Source: an uncultured Robinsoniella sp. | GTDB lineage: Bacteria; Bacillota; Clostridia; Lachnospirales; Lachnospiraceae | Length of the DNA stretch: 40,997 nt | Assembly (NCBI GenBank): GCA_900539655.1 | Contig: UQCR01000061.1 | Location: forward strand, 1 to 40,997 | Direction: 5' to 3' | Part shown: in pieces, positions 1-8,700 of the stretch | Layout of the letters: every line of letters begins with the position of its first letter | Position numbering within the stretch: the first letter of the stretch is position 1 | Notes under the pieces: model-generated | Told to the model about the DNA's origin: nothing | Databases searched by the model: none | The model's input: the letters and a program-made list of their open reading frames with translations, nothing else | Program-made: the position numbers and the translations under genes

Positions 1-6
1 TAAAAG

Positions 7-56
7 TTATCCACATTTTTTTAGAATTATCTGATTTTGTATCCACATTTTCCACA
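7..56 (+). other. Cluster of three DnaA-box-like 9-mers
   Basis: TTATCCACA at 7-15 is an exact match to the DnaA-box consensus TTATNCACA. GTATCCACA (39-47) and TTTTCCACA (48-56) each differ from TTATCCACA by one base. All three point the same way in a very AT-rich stretch (1-134) with no supported gene. They could be DnaA-binding sites controlling a gene to the left, part of an origin-like region, or chance in AT-rich DNA. The genes to the right all read toward this site, which argues against a main replication origin here. Confidence 0.35.
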
Positions 57-120
57 AATTAATGTGAATATTATATTTTATTTACATTTTTCATATAGAT
101 TGACATTCTATTTTTATCTC

Positions 121-158
121 CATAAATAAAGAAAGGCATGCCAATATATCGGCACACC
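121..158 (-). terminator. Rho-independent terminator after spmB
   Basis: On the minus strand an 8-bp stem (arms 151-158 and 135-142, with two G-T wobbles) and an 8-base loop are followed by a T-rich tail (134-121). It lies about 27 bases past the spmB stop codon. Confidence 0.7.
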
Positions 159-184
159 ATACTTATCACTATCTAATTATACAG

Positions 185-709
185 TTACATCCTGCCAGCC
201 AATACAACACTTGCAATGATTCCCGCCAGTGTTGCCACTAACGCTCCTGCCAGCGTATACCTGGTCTTCTTTACTTTTGCCGTCATAAAATACACCGACA
301 TGGTATAAAATATGGTCTCCGTGCAGCTCATCATAATTGAGGTAAGAATCCCCATTGCCGAATCCGGTCCATATTCCTTGAAAATATCCAGGACCAGCCC
401 TGTCGCCGCGCTGGATGAGAACATCCTTACGATCGCCACCGGCATGAGCTGGGGAGGAAATCCTACGTTTTGCAAAAGCCCGCCAAGCACACTGGACAGC
501 ATATCCAGGAAACCGGAAGCCCGCAATATTCCAACCGCAACCATAAGCCCGATCAGCGTAGGCATGATCTGGATTACTGTGTGGAATCCATCCACTGCAC
601 CTTTTATAAATGTTTCATAAACATTCTTCTTCATTAGCAGTCCATATCCCACAATATAAAATATAACAAAGGGAATCATAAATGTAGAAAGAAAGACAAG
701 TACCTTCAT
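185..709 (-). CDS. spmB: Spore maturation protein B (SpmB)
   Basis: A 174-residue, very hydrophobic membrane protein of the nucleoside-recognition (Gate) domain family. Its length and layout match SpmB of Bacillus (about 178 residues), including the motifs TLIGLMVAVGILRASG, YGPDSAMGILTSIM and the C-terminal TLAGIIASVVLAG. SpmB is needed for spore-core dehydration and heat resistance; the mechanism is unclear. The start is placed at ATG 709, which reads MKVLVFL and has AGGAG about 8 bases upstream; an in-frame ATG at 730 has no good ribosome site. spmA normally precedes spmB, but here the upstream neighbour is a GGDEF gene, so the usual pair is split or spmA lies elsewhere. A terminator follows. 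The family call is firm; a sporulation role is inferred from the family. Confidence 0.88.
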   Translation of the reverse strand: MKVLVFLSTFMIPFVIFYIVGYGLLMKKNVYETFIKGAVDGFHTVIQIMPTLIGLMVAVGILRASGFLDMLSSVLGGLLQNVGFPPQLMPVAIVRMFSSSAATGLVLDIFKEYGPDSAMGILTSIMMSCTETIFYTMSVYFMTAKVKKTRYTLAGALVATLAGIIASVVLAGRM

Positions 710-741
710 CCGTATCTCCTGCCTGTACATCTCTTACTCAC

Positions 742-770
742 AGCATATGAACGGCTTTCCTGTTTTATGT
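742..770 (-). promoter_or_regulatory. Possible sigma-E-like promoter for spmB
   Basis: On the minus strand ACATAAA (770-764), 14 bases, then CATATGCT (749-742). This resembles the mother-cell sigma-E pattern (ATA-rich -35, 13-14 bases, CATACAnT -10), which drives spm genes in Bacillus. The -10 match is imperfect and the call is an inference. Confidence 0.3.
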
Positions 771-796
771 CCCGTACTATACGGTTCTACACCCTA

Positions 797-2098
797 TTAT
801 TCATTCACCTTAGATATAAATCCGGCAAACAGTTCCGGTATATCATATTTATCCCGGATCAGATAACCCCTGCATCTGAGCCGGATCCATTCCCCATTCC
901 GGTTTTTGGCACGGTATCTTACATCGTGTGTATTTACTCTTCCATCCGCAATTTCCTGATTTGCCTCCAGGAAGCATATTTTATCATCGGGATGGATAAA
1001 GCTCCCCCAGACGGCTGCTGCATTGGGGATAACCTGGCCTGGCAGTCCGAATTCCTCTACCATTGCAGGTGAATAGCGGAAGGTACCTGTTTTCATATTC
1101 CCAGCATATATGTAAGCATCTGTGCTTTTCATCAGCGCATCATACAGATGCTCTTTGTCGAAATCAAAATCCTCCACCGCCGCCTGATATTCACTCCGGC
1201 TGCTGCTCAATTTCTCTTCCGCCTTCCTGATGTGATACACCTTTTTCTGACGGTACATTTCCTCATCCGCAAGGGATATTACTTTTGAGGCTGTAAAATT
1301 GTCTCTGCCTGAGATTTCAACGATCCCAAAACAGAAAGATATCTCATAGGGAACAACCTTTTCCTTTACGATTTCCTTCAGGTCTGCCTGAATGGAACGC
1401 ATCCGTCTGCCTGCCTCGTCCAGAGTGATATCCGGAAATACAATTACAAATTCATCTCCGCTGAGCCTAAACGCCATATCAGCCGGAGTTAAATTATCCA
1501 GTGCCGCCCGGGCTATGCAGGAAATACTGTTATCACCTTCAAAATGTCCGTATAGATCATTAATCTGTTTTAATCCGTTGAGGTCATACAGGCAGACGCA
1601 CAGGGTTCGCTCTGTCCCCTGCAGCCTTTTCAGGTTCTCCTGCAAAAGCAGTTTTCCTGCACGTCTGTTATACATTCCGGTCAATTCATCCGTACTTGCG
1701 ATTTCCGTGATACGCTTAAACTCGGTAACATCCACGGAATGCTGCAGATGCACCAGTCTGCCGTCCGCCCATCTGATCAGGCTGTCATAATTTTCGTAAA
1801 TACGTCCCGTAGCCGTATTTTCCTCTTCCCAAACGCAGAAAGGCGTTTCACTTTCCTGCTCCAGCAGACGTCCGATCGGGCAAAAGGAACACCTGTGGTT
1901 CATACCCTTCTGCAAAACCTGCCAACAGATTTTTCCTTCGGGATCCTCCACGCCAAAAATCTCCTGCATGTTTTTACTCATAAATATTATCTCATCTGTT
2001 TCAATATCGCTAACATACAATACAGCATTCATATTATTCAATAAAGAGTCAAATACGAAACTCTGCATACTTAATGCTTTTCTATCATCTTTGTCCAT
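797..2098 (-). CDS. PAS-GGDEF-PAS diguanylate cyclase
   Basis: A 433-residue protein with no signal peptide or membrane segment. The order is an N-terminal PAS domain (about 10-125), a GGDEF domain (about 130-300) and a second PAS domain (about 315-430, with the FIHPDD motif). The GGDEF half carries STDELTGMYNRR and the active-site loop LSGDEFVIVF (SGDEF, a functional variant), so it should make cyclic di-GMP from GTP. No EAL domain follows. The first PAS has a Cys-rich segment (ICWQVLQ..HRCSFCPIG) of a type seen in anaerobe PAS-GGDEF proteins; it may hold a metal, haem or redox switch (inference). The start is at 2098 because GAGGGG sits just upstream of this ATG; an in-frame ATG at 2152 lacks a site. 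It has its own promoter, so its link to the neighbouring sugar genes is uncertain. Confidence 0.85.
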   Translation of the reverse strand: MDKDDRKALSMQSFVFDSLLNNMNAVLYVSDIETDEIIFMSKNMQEIFGVEDPEGKICWQVLQKGMNHRCSFCPIGRLLEQESETPFCVWEEENTATGRIYENYDSLIRWADGRLVHLQHSVDVTEFKRITEIASTDELTGMYNRRAGKLLLQENLKRLQGTERTLCVCLYDLNGLKQINDLYGHFEGDNSISCIARAALDNLTPADMAFRLSGDEFVIVFPDITLDEAGRRMRSIQADLKEIVKEKVVPYEISFCFGIVEISGRDNFTASKVISLADEEMYRQKKVYHIRKAEEKLSSSRSEYQAAVEDFDFDKEHLYDALMKSTDAYIYAGNMKTGTFRYSPAMVEEFGLPGQVIPNAAAVWGSFIHPDDKICFLEANQEIADGRVNTHDVRYRAKNRNGEWIRLRCRGYLIRDKYDIPELFAGFISKVNE

Positions 2099-2159
2099 AG
2101 AAAATCCCCTCTGTCTGTGATTACTCCGATGCGATTTATGACCACAATTCATTGTTTTT

Positions 2160-2188
2160 ATTATAACATGGAATGATAAGTCCTACAA
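2160..2188 (-). promoter_or_regulatory. Sigma-A promoter of the GGDEF gene
   Basis: On the minus strand TTGTAG (2188-2183), a 17-base spacer and a perfect TATAAT (2165-2160), 62 bases before the start codon. Confidence 0.6.
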
Positions 2189-2238
2189 TAATATCCGGGT
2201 AATTTTCCAGAGGGCATTTGCTAATCTCAGATACCTTT

Positions 2239-3084
2239 TTACTCCTTAACTGCTCCAGCAGAAACTCCTTCCAATATATATTTCTGGAAGAAAATATAGA
2301 TGATAATCGTAGGTATCATAACAATGATAATACCTGCTGCCAGCCGCTGCCACGACCCCTGCTGCGCATTGGCAAAATTCATAAGGAATGTGGTAAGGGT
2401 TCTGAGTGAGTTCTTTGGCATATATAAATAGGGAATGTACATGTCATTAATAATGGTTATTGCCTTGATTATAACTACCGTTGCAGTAGCCGGTGCCAGC
2501 AGCGGGAAGATAATTCTTCCAAACAGTCCGAAGTACCCGCATCCGTCCAGTAGTGCGCTCTCATCCAGGGAAACCGATATTTTGGATATAAACTGCCGGT
2601 AAATATAAAGCTGCATCAGATCTGACGCCACATAAATGATGATTGGCGCTCCCAGGGTATTATAAGCCCCGATTCCCTGAATGATCTTAAATCTTGCAAT
2701 TTCTGTTACAAAGGTAGGAATCAGCATACCAAGGAAAAAAAGTGCAAACACAACTTTTTTGAAACGGAATTCAAAACGTTCCAAAATAAAAGCAGTTACA
2801 GATCCTAACATAATATTGAAGATGATACTGATAAATGCTATTAAGAAGGTATTCTTAAATCCTACTAATAAATATTTATCGCTTAAAACCCGTTGAAAGT
2901 TTTCAAAGGTTATTTTGTCCAGTGCCGGCAGGAGAAGCGGGGAAGTCTTAATCATATCCCCCCTTGTCTTCAATGCCGCAAACAGCGTCAGGATAATGGG
3001 GAGCACTACAATAATGACCATACCGATACAGATCAGCTGTTTTGCACACTGGGTCATGATTTTTTTAGATTTGCCTGATGTCAT
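2239..3084 (-). CDS. CUT1 sugar ABC transporter permease, MalG/AraQ type
   Basis: A 281-residue inner-membrane protein with six predicted helices and the BPD_transp_1 fold. The cytoplasmic EAA loop that docks the ATPase is visible as DESALLDGCGYFGLFGRIIFPLL. It is the second permease of a binding-protein-dependent importer for mono- or oligosaccharides. The start codon lies one base past the stop region of the upstream permease gene (3086), and its AGGGAGG site lies inside that gene's end, so translation is probably coupled. No ATPase is encoded nearby; CUT1 importers of Firmicutes commonly share an MsmK/UgpC-type ATPase encoded elsewhere. The exact sugar cannot be told from the sequence. Confidence 0.9.
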   Translation of the reverse strand: MTSGKSKKIMTQCAKQLICIGMVIIVVLPIILTLFAALKTRGDMIKTSPLLLPALDKITFENFQRVLSDKYLLVGFKNTFLIAFISIIFNIMLGSVTAFILERFEFRFKKVVFALFFLGMLIPTFVTEIARFKIIQGIGAYNTLGAPIIIYVASDLMQLYIYRQFISKISVSLDESALLDGCGYFGLFGRIIFPLLAPATATVVIIKAITIINDMYIPYLYMPKNSLRTLTTFLMNFANAQQGSWQRLAAGIIIVMIPTIIIYIFFQKYILEGVSAGAVKE

Positions 3085-3085
3085 A

Positions 3086-4006
3086 TTATTTTCCTCCCTT
3101 TCTTCTGATTCTCAGTACTTTTTCCGGCTTTGGTTTGCCGATATGGAGCACTCTGTTTTGGACTACATAGATAATTACAATTAAAATCATAATTGCAACC
3201 GCCATAGTAGATGCCAGCCCAAAGTTATTAAAGGTAAATGCCGTCTTAATGGTATACAGTGTAAAAGTAGAAGAAGCATATCCCGGACCGCCCTGTGTCA
3301 TTACAAACGGGATATCGAATACCTGTAATGCACCTCTGATATTGTCAAATAAGATAAAGTCCAGTACCAGGGATATGGACGGAACCTGGATGTAACGGAA
3401 GATCTGGAATGCATTTGCACCGTCTACATTTGCCGCCTCTACAATGTCTTTCGGCACGGACTGCAATGCGGCTATAAATAACACAATATGGTATCCACTG
3501 AATTTCCACAGTGAAACAAATGCCAGTACAAAGTTTACAATCTTCGGATCTGATAACCAGTTTTGGCTCAGCCCGCCCAGATGCAGCACTTCCAATATAG
3601 AATCAAATGCTCCGTTCACCGGTGAAAAGAAGTAAGAAAACGCATATGCGATTGCTACACCATTAATTATATATGGAAGGAACACGATTGTCTTATAAGC
3701 CTTTGCCGCCCTTAATTTCGAAGTCAGGATGACCGCAATTGCCATTTCCACAGGTATCATAAGCAGATGCACCGCAAAGTAAATACCATTGTTGCGAAGT
3801 GACAGCCACAGGTCTTTATTCTTAAACATAGATATGTAATTTTCAATTCCAATAAAATTGCTGTTTGCTGAGTAACCGTCCCAATTTGTAAAACTCATGC
3901 GAAATAAATCCACTGCGGGAAAAACCACGAATGCTATCAGTAATACTACGGGAACTAACAGGCTCAGAATGATAAACCGATTTCTTTTTTTTGTTAAACT
4001 ATTCAT
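3086..4006 (-). CDS. CUT1 sugar ABC transporter permease, MalF/UgpA type
   Basis: A 306-residue inner-membrane protein with an N-terminal helix (LLVPVVLLIAFVVFPAVDLF) and a BPD_transp_1 core. The EAA loop reads DIVEAANVDGANAFQIFRYIQVP, and the family segment FVMTQGGPGYASSTFTLYTI is present. It pairs with the downstream MalG-type permease to form the channel. The start ATG is preceded by GGAGGG. Two hairpins separate it from the upstream binding-protein gene, which would lower permease expression relative to the receptor, a common pattern in such operons. The substrate is unknown. Confidence 0.9.
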   Translation of the reverse strand: MNSLTKKRNRFIILSLLVPVVLLIAFVVFPAVDLFRMSFTNWDGYSANSNFIGIENYISMFKNKDLWLSLRNNGIYFAVHLLMIPVEMAIAVILTSKLRAAKAYKTIVFLPYIINGVAIAYAFSYFFSPVNGAFDSILEVLHLGGLSQNWLSDPKIVNFVLAFVSLWKFSGYHIVLFIAALQSVPKDIVEAANVDGANAFQIFRYIQVPSISLVLDFILFDNIRGALQVFDIPFVMTQGGPGYASSTFTLYTIKTAFTFNNFGLASTMAVAIMILIVIIYVVQNRVLHIGKPKPEKVLRIRRKGGK

Positions 4007-4030
4007 GAAATCCCTCCATTTCTCCTCTAA

Positions 4031-4050
4031 AAAAGTGTTTTCACACTTTT
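4031..4050 (-). terminator. Second intra-operon hairpin before the permease genes
   Basis: A perfect 8-bp stem (AAAAGTGT / ACACTTTT) closes a GAAA tetraloop and runs into T residues on the minus strand. It lies in the gap between the binding-protein and permease genes and probably acts as an attenuator or as a 3' end-stabilising structure. Confidence 0.55.
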
Positions 4051-4058
4051 ATCTGCAT

Positions 4059-4110
4059 AAAAAATGCTGCCCCCTTACAGACTGTTGCAACAGTTGTGCT
4101 GAGGCAGCCC
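4059..4110 (-). terminator. Intra-operon terminator after the CUT1 binding protein
   Basis: On the minus strand GCTGCC-type arms (4108-4103 pairing with 4071-4066) enclose an inner palindrome (ACTGTTGCAACAGT), followed by a run of T (4064-4059). It sits about 10 bases past the lipoprotein stop codon. Partial termination here would explain high receptor and lower permease output. Confidence 0.65.
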
Positions 4111-4119
4111 ATTATCTAC

Positions 4120-5550
4120 TTATTTAATGCTTAATTTTTCTCTTGCTGCTTTCCATTTTGTATTCAGGTCATTTAATGCGGACGGAAGATCAAATCCGCT
4201 CACCAGCATTTCAGCTCCTAATTTCTTATAATCAAAGGTTGTCTCAGCTACCAGTGCTGTAAAGTCATCACCGCCGCCGTCATACATAACCAGTTCTTTA
4301 TCCGGCTGTAACTCATCAGCCTGGGCAAGAATCGGATCTTTGTCCTTCTGAACGGTCTTCATGGTGTTGTCATCAGCCTGAGCTTTGATGTATTCCGGAT
4401 ACCATGCATCACTGAAGTAAAATTCTACGAATGCTTTTGCCAGCTCCGGATTCTTAGCATGTGTGGTAATTGACATAAAGTTGTCACCCTGTGTAATTGC
4501 TCTGAATGGGTCCTCAGCCTTATCTCTGGTTGGCAGATAGAAAGTGCCCAGCTCGTCTGTGCTGTCAGCTCCTTCAGCGATGCTGGTAAGTGCCCATCCT
4601 CCGGACGCCACCATAGCCGCCTGTTTCTGTGCAAATAATGCAGTTGCCTGGTCATTACCGATACCTACCGGATCTTTTCCAAATACGCCGGAAGTAAATA
4701 AACTGTTAATCTTTGTATATGCTTTGTAGAAATCCGTTCCTTCTGAAAATGGCTCGTCCTGGGAAGCCATTGCATTCCAGTTCTGGCCGTTTCCGCTTTC
4801 CAGTGCCGGCATAAATTCTGTAAATGGATAAGTTGGCCATTCATCCTTGCCGCCCATTGCAATTGCCATGAAGTCACCATTATCTGCCCCAAAATGATCC
4901 TGAAGTTTCTTAGACACCTCTTCCAGTTCCGACCAGGTAGTAGGAACTTCTACGCCTGCTTCTTTGAACATATCCTTCCAGTAATATACGTATTCAGCAG
5001 TCATTTTTTCAGGAAGCCCCAGCACTTTGCCATCTACTGCATAGCCTTCTGCAATATTATTATTTTTATTAGCCTCTGTATCGGAAAGGTCTACTAAATA
5101 ATCTTTAAATCTGGACAGTGTAAATGTCTTATTGTACATAATATCGGGAAGCTGATTTGCTGATGCACGCATTTTCATAGCATTCCAGTATTCGGAATCA
5201 TCTTTCAGCTTTTCAAATTCAATATTGGCGTCAGGATATACTTCCTGGAATCTGCCAGCCAGATCCAGATCCTCGAACAGCTGCATGGAAACATTGTCCC
5301 AGAGTGCAACTACTAAAGTTCCGCTCAGTTCTGTATTGGCAGCTGCCTTCTCTGTGTCATCTGCTGCAGCGGTATCCCCTTTTGCTTCCGTTGTGTCTGC
5401 CCCTGTGGCATCCGCTTCTGTTGCAGCTGCCTGTGTCCCTTCTGTTTTAGAAGCCTCTGTGGTATTGCTGCCTGCTGATCCGCCGCATCCTGCCAGGATG
5501 CCTGCAACCATGGATGCACAAAGCATTGCGCTGATTATTTTTTTCTTCAT
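4120..5550 (-). CDS. Sugar-binding lipoprotein of CUT1 ABC transporter
   Basis: A 476-residue extracellular solute-binding protein (SBP_bac_1 family). A lipoprotein signal ends in the lipobox LAGC, with the lipidated Cys at residue 22. A flexible Thr/Glu/Ala-rich linker follows (about 23-75), then the two-lobe binding fold (LVVALWDN, LPDIMYNKT, VPTTWSELEE, AAMVASGGWAL). It captures a sugar outside the cell and delivers it to the two permeases encoded downstream. The start is at 5550, where GGGAGG lies 9 bases upstream; an in-frame ATG at 5571 lacks a ribosome site. It is the first gene of the operon and has a 21-bp direct repeat upstream (5620-5657). The sugar is unknown; the nearby YesMN and secreted glycosidases suggest an oligosaccharide. 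Confidence 0.9.
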   Translation of the reverse strand: MKKKIISAMLCASMVAGILAGCGGSAGSNTTEASKTEGTQAAATEADATGADTTEAKGDTAAADDTEKAAANTELSGTLVVALWDNVSMQLFEDLDLAGRFQEVYPDANIEFEKLKDDSEYWNAMKMRASANQLPDIMYNKTFTLSRFKDYLVDLSDTEANKNNNIAEGYAVDGKVLGLPEKMTAEYVYYWKDMFKEAGVEVPTTWSELEEVSKKLQDHFGADNGDFMAIAMGGKDEWPTYPFTEFMPALESGNGQNWNAMASQDEPFSEGTDFYKAYTKINSLFTSGVFGKDPVGIGNDQATALFAQKQAAMVASGGWALTSIAEGADSTDELGTFYLPTRDKAEDPFRAITQGDNFMSITTHAKNPELAKAFVEFYFSDAWYPEYIKAQADDNTMKTVQKDKDPILAQADELQPDKELVMYDGGGDDFTALVAETTFDYKKLGAEMLVSGFDLPSALNDLNTKWKAAREKLSIK

Positions 5551-5619
5551 TATTTGTTTCCTCCCTTTCACTTTGTAAATCTATTCTATCATGTACCTTT
5601 CATCTGAACTATGCACAAA

Positions 5620-5657
5620 AGTTTGATTTCTTGATACATTATCAGAAATTGCTGATA
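5620..5657 (-). promoter_or_regulatory. 21-bp direct repeat, possible activator site for CUT1 operon
   Basis: On the minus strand TATCAGCAATTTC begins at 5657 and TATCAAGAAATCA begins at 5636, exactly 21 bases apart. The overlapping inverted repeats TGATA-CAT-TATCA (5632-5644) and TATCAG-N6-CTGATA (5640-5657) share the same half-site. A 21-bp direct-repeat spacing fits AraC-type regulators such as YesN. No strong -35/-10 pair was found between this site and the start codon. Confidence 0.4.
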
Positions 5658-5683
5658 TTAGGATATTTCCTTCAGCAAGGAAT

Positions 5684-5712
5684 ACGCGCCTGACCAATCC
5701 GCCAAGGCGCGC
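5684..5712 (-). terminator. Possible terminator after the beta-helix protein gene
   Basis: On the minus strand a GC-rich 7-bp stem (arms 712-706 and 690-684 in the 5,000s, one wobble) is followed at once by a second small hairpin (TTCCTT-GCTG-AAGGAA). There is no good T-run, so termination may be weak. Confidence 0.4.
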
Positions 5713-5756
5713 CTTCCATACTACTTTACTATAACTTGGTTTACTTATTGCTTGGT

Positions 5757-8700
5757 TTACTTAGCCGTATACTTCAGCACGTTGGAATAACTTCCGTAGT
5801 AATTCTTTCCATTGGTCCTGATATAAGTACGTACTTTAAAACGATAAGTTTTGCCTTTTTCCAGACCTTTTACTACTGCTCCTGTCTTCGAGGCAGACGT
5901 TACTTTACGATAGCTTCCTTTACCAGTCTTCATGTAAACGTCGTATCTTGCACCGCTGACTTTTTGATAAGTAAGTTTTACGCCGCCGGAACCATGCTTC
6001 TTAATTGTGTTTAATCGGGTGGCTGCCGGTCTTGTTGCTGCAGAAGCACCTGTGGAATAAGCTCCTCTGCCACCTTTATTTACTGCCGCAACCTTCACTT
6101 TGTATTTCGTACCTGTGGTTAAACCTTTTAAAGTAATGCCTGTTTTCTTTGTGGTTACAAAGTCTTTCCACTTTTTATCAGATCTGTAAACATATACTTT
6201 ATAAGATTCTGCACCCTTCACCTTATTCCAGGACAGGGTTAAGGTTGTCTTAGTGGTCTTGCTTACCTTGGTTCCGGTTACTTTTGCCGGTTTCTTCACA
6301 ATACTTACTTTGATTGTACATTTTGCTGTCTTTTTACCATCTTTTGTGGTAACGGTAATTGTTGTAGTTCCGTTGCCGACTGCCGTTACTTTTCCCTTTG
6401 CATCAACGGTTGCAACTTTTTCATTCTTTGATTTCCAGGTTACAGCCTTATCGGATGCATTTTCCGGCAATACGGTGGCTTTTAATTTAACTGAGGCTCC
6501 TTTTGCCGATAAAACTGCATTTTTCTGTGCCAGTTTCACTCCGGTTACTTTCACAACCGGCTCAGGAATACGCACTGTTACTTTACAAACAGCTGTTTTT
6601 CCGCCGTCCTCCGTAGTAACGATTATCTCCGCAGTTCCATTTGCCACTGCTTTTACCAATCCGTTCCTGTCAACGGTTACCGCCTTCGTATTGGTGGATT
6701 TCCAGCTTACATTCCTGTTAGCCGCATCCACAGGAGCAACCTGTGCCCGTAACTGTGCAGTTTCTCCCGCCCTGGTAAAGTTTACGGCTGTCTTATCCAG
6801 GCTTACTCCTGTTACTTTTATTACGGGTGCCGGAATTTTGGTAAGCCCTGCTGCCGCCTTTTCTAAATCTGCATAAGCTGCATCAACCTGTTCCTGCAAT
6901 GCTTCACTGTCATTTAACACTGCTTCTGCCTGATTCATGGCTTCTGCAAATGCTGTCCAGCTGTCCTGTGTGTATTTTGACTGGTCTTTTCCGGTATTTG
7001 CATCATACAGGTTTTTAAGGGCTGTTTTGTTTACTTCCGGAACCGGATCTTTTATAACCAGTCCGTCAATTGCCCGCTGTAATGCATCTTTTGCCTGATC
7101 CACCTGTTCCTGTACTGCTTCCGGATCATCCAGTACGCGTTTCGCTTCATCCATGGCATCTGCAAAGACTTTCCAGGATTCCGGCGTATACAGCTCTTCT
7201 ACTCTTGTGGCATTTGCCTCATGGAGTAACCTGAGTGCTTCTTTGATATCTTCTGAGTCTGCCTCTTTTAGCTGTGACACTGCATCTCTTAAGGTCTGCA
7301 ATGCCTGATTCACTTCATCCTGTGTGGCAGTTTCACTGTCAAGCACTGACTTAGCTGCTTTCATTGCCGCATCAAATACAGCAAAGCTGTCTATCGTATA
7401 ATCTTCTGCTGCTTTATCTGCATTCTGGTCATAGAGTGCCTGTAATTCTGTTTTATCCACAGGATCCGGGATTTCAGCCGGAACCAGCCCTTTAATCGCA
7501 GTTTCCAGTGTTGCCTTTGCTGCATCTACTGCCGCCTGGTCTGCTGTCTCGCTGTCCAGTACCTCTTTTGCTGATTTCATAGCCGTGTCAAAAGCCTTCC
7601 AGCTTTCCGGGGTATAATCTTCCGCTTTTTTACCGGTATTGTTATCATATAGCCCCTGTAATTCTGTTTTATCCACAGGCTGTGGCTTTACTTCCTCTAA
7701 TCCGCTGACTGCAGTTTCCAGCATTTCTTTGGCTGCGTCTACTGCCGCCTGGTCTGCTGTCTCACTGTCTAAGATTGCTTTTGCCTCTTTCATTGCGGTA
7801 TCAAAAGCCGCCCAGCTGTCTGCCGTATAGTCTTCTGCATTTTTGCCGGTATTCTCATCATACAGGCTCTGCAAAGCTGACTTATCAACAACAGGTGCTT
7901 CTGCCTCTTTAAACGATACTGCAAGGGAATGATTACCCGTAATATCGGTAAATGTGTATCTGGAATCCGTAACTGCTGCCTCCGTACCGTCTACCAGTAC
8001 TTTATCTATTACATATCCGGTATCCGGTGTGAAGAAAATAGTCTTACTGCTCAGCCCGAATACAGTCACATCACCTTCCTGGCTTGCAGAACCGTGTTCC
8101 CCTGATGTTACATCAATCTTATATTCCTCTTCCGTGGTATAATAAACTTCTTTGATTGTATAGGTCTTGCCTGTTCTTCTGGCACCAAACCCAAACCTTC
8201 CCGGGGTCTGTGCATATGCCAATGTTTTCGTTCCCAGATTAATGCCATCCACCCAAAGTGTGATGTCATAACTGACTGTTCCGTTTTTGGCAAATGTAAC
8301 TTTTAGCGTATGTTCTTCATTTGCTGTAAGAGGAGTCGTCTGGTTAAAGTCTCCCCATCCCGGATTATTGCCGGACTTATCGTAGAACCATGCTGCCCTG
8401 CCCGCGGTGGCATCAACTTCATATCCGATACGGATGAATCCGCCGTCCCCTGTCTTAATATCAAACAGGCTCTGGTCACTCAATTCATCAATAGCAAACC
8501 TGGTATAGAAAGTTCCTTCTGTTATTTCCGGAGCATTTGTGTCAACCGCCATTGGGAAGTTATTGTCACTGCCCTTTTTCAGCTTGATTTTTACGCCATC
8601 TTCTTCTACAACACTGCTTTCCATCAGATTTCCTGCATAGTCTGCCGTATCGTCTACGTTGTAGTCCTGGTGGTAGGTAACCTTTTCTTCCACTTCTCCA

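Noticed and set aside
1..134. Main replication origin at the left edge
   Set aside because: All genes to the right point toward it for 40 kb, opposite to the leading-strand bias expected next to an origin in Firmicutes. dnaA, dnaN, rpmH and rnpA are not in view.
7453..7677. Two exact TTATCCACA DnaA-box matches (7453-7461 and 7669-7677)
   Set aside because: Both fall at the same codons of two repeated FIVAR units in the beta-helix gene, so they come from protein-coding repetition and not from replication control.
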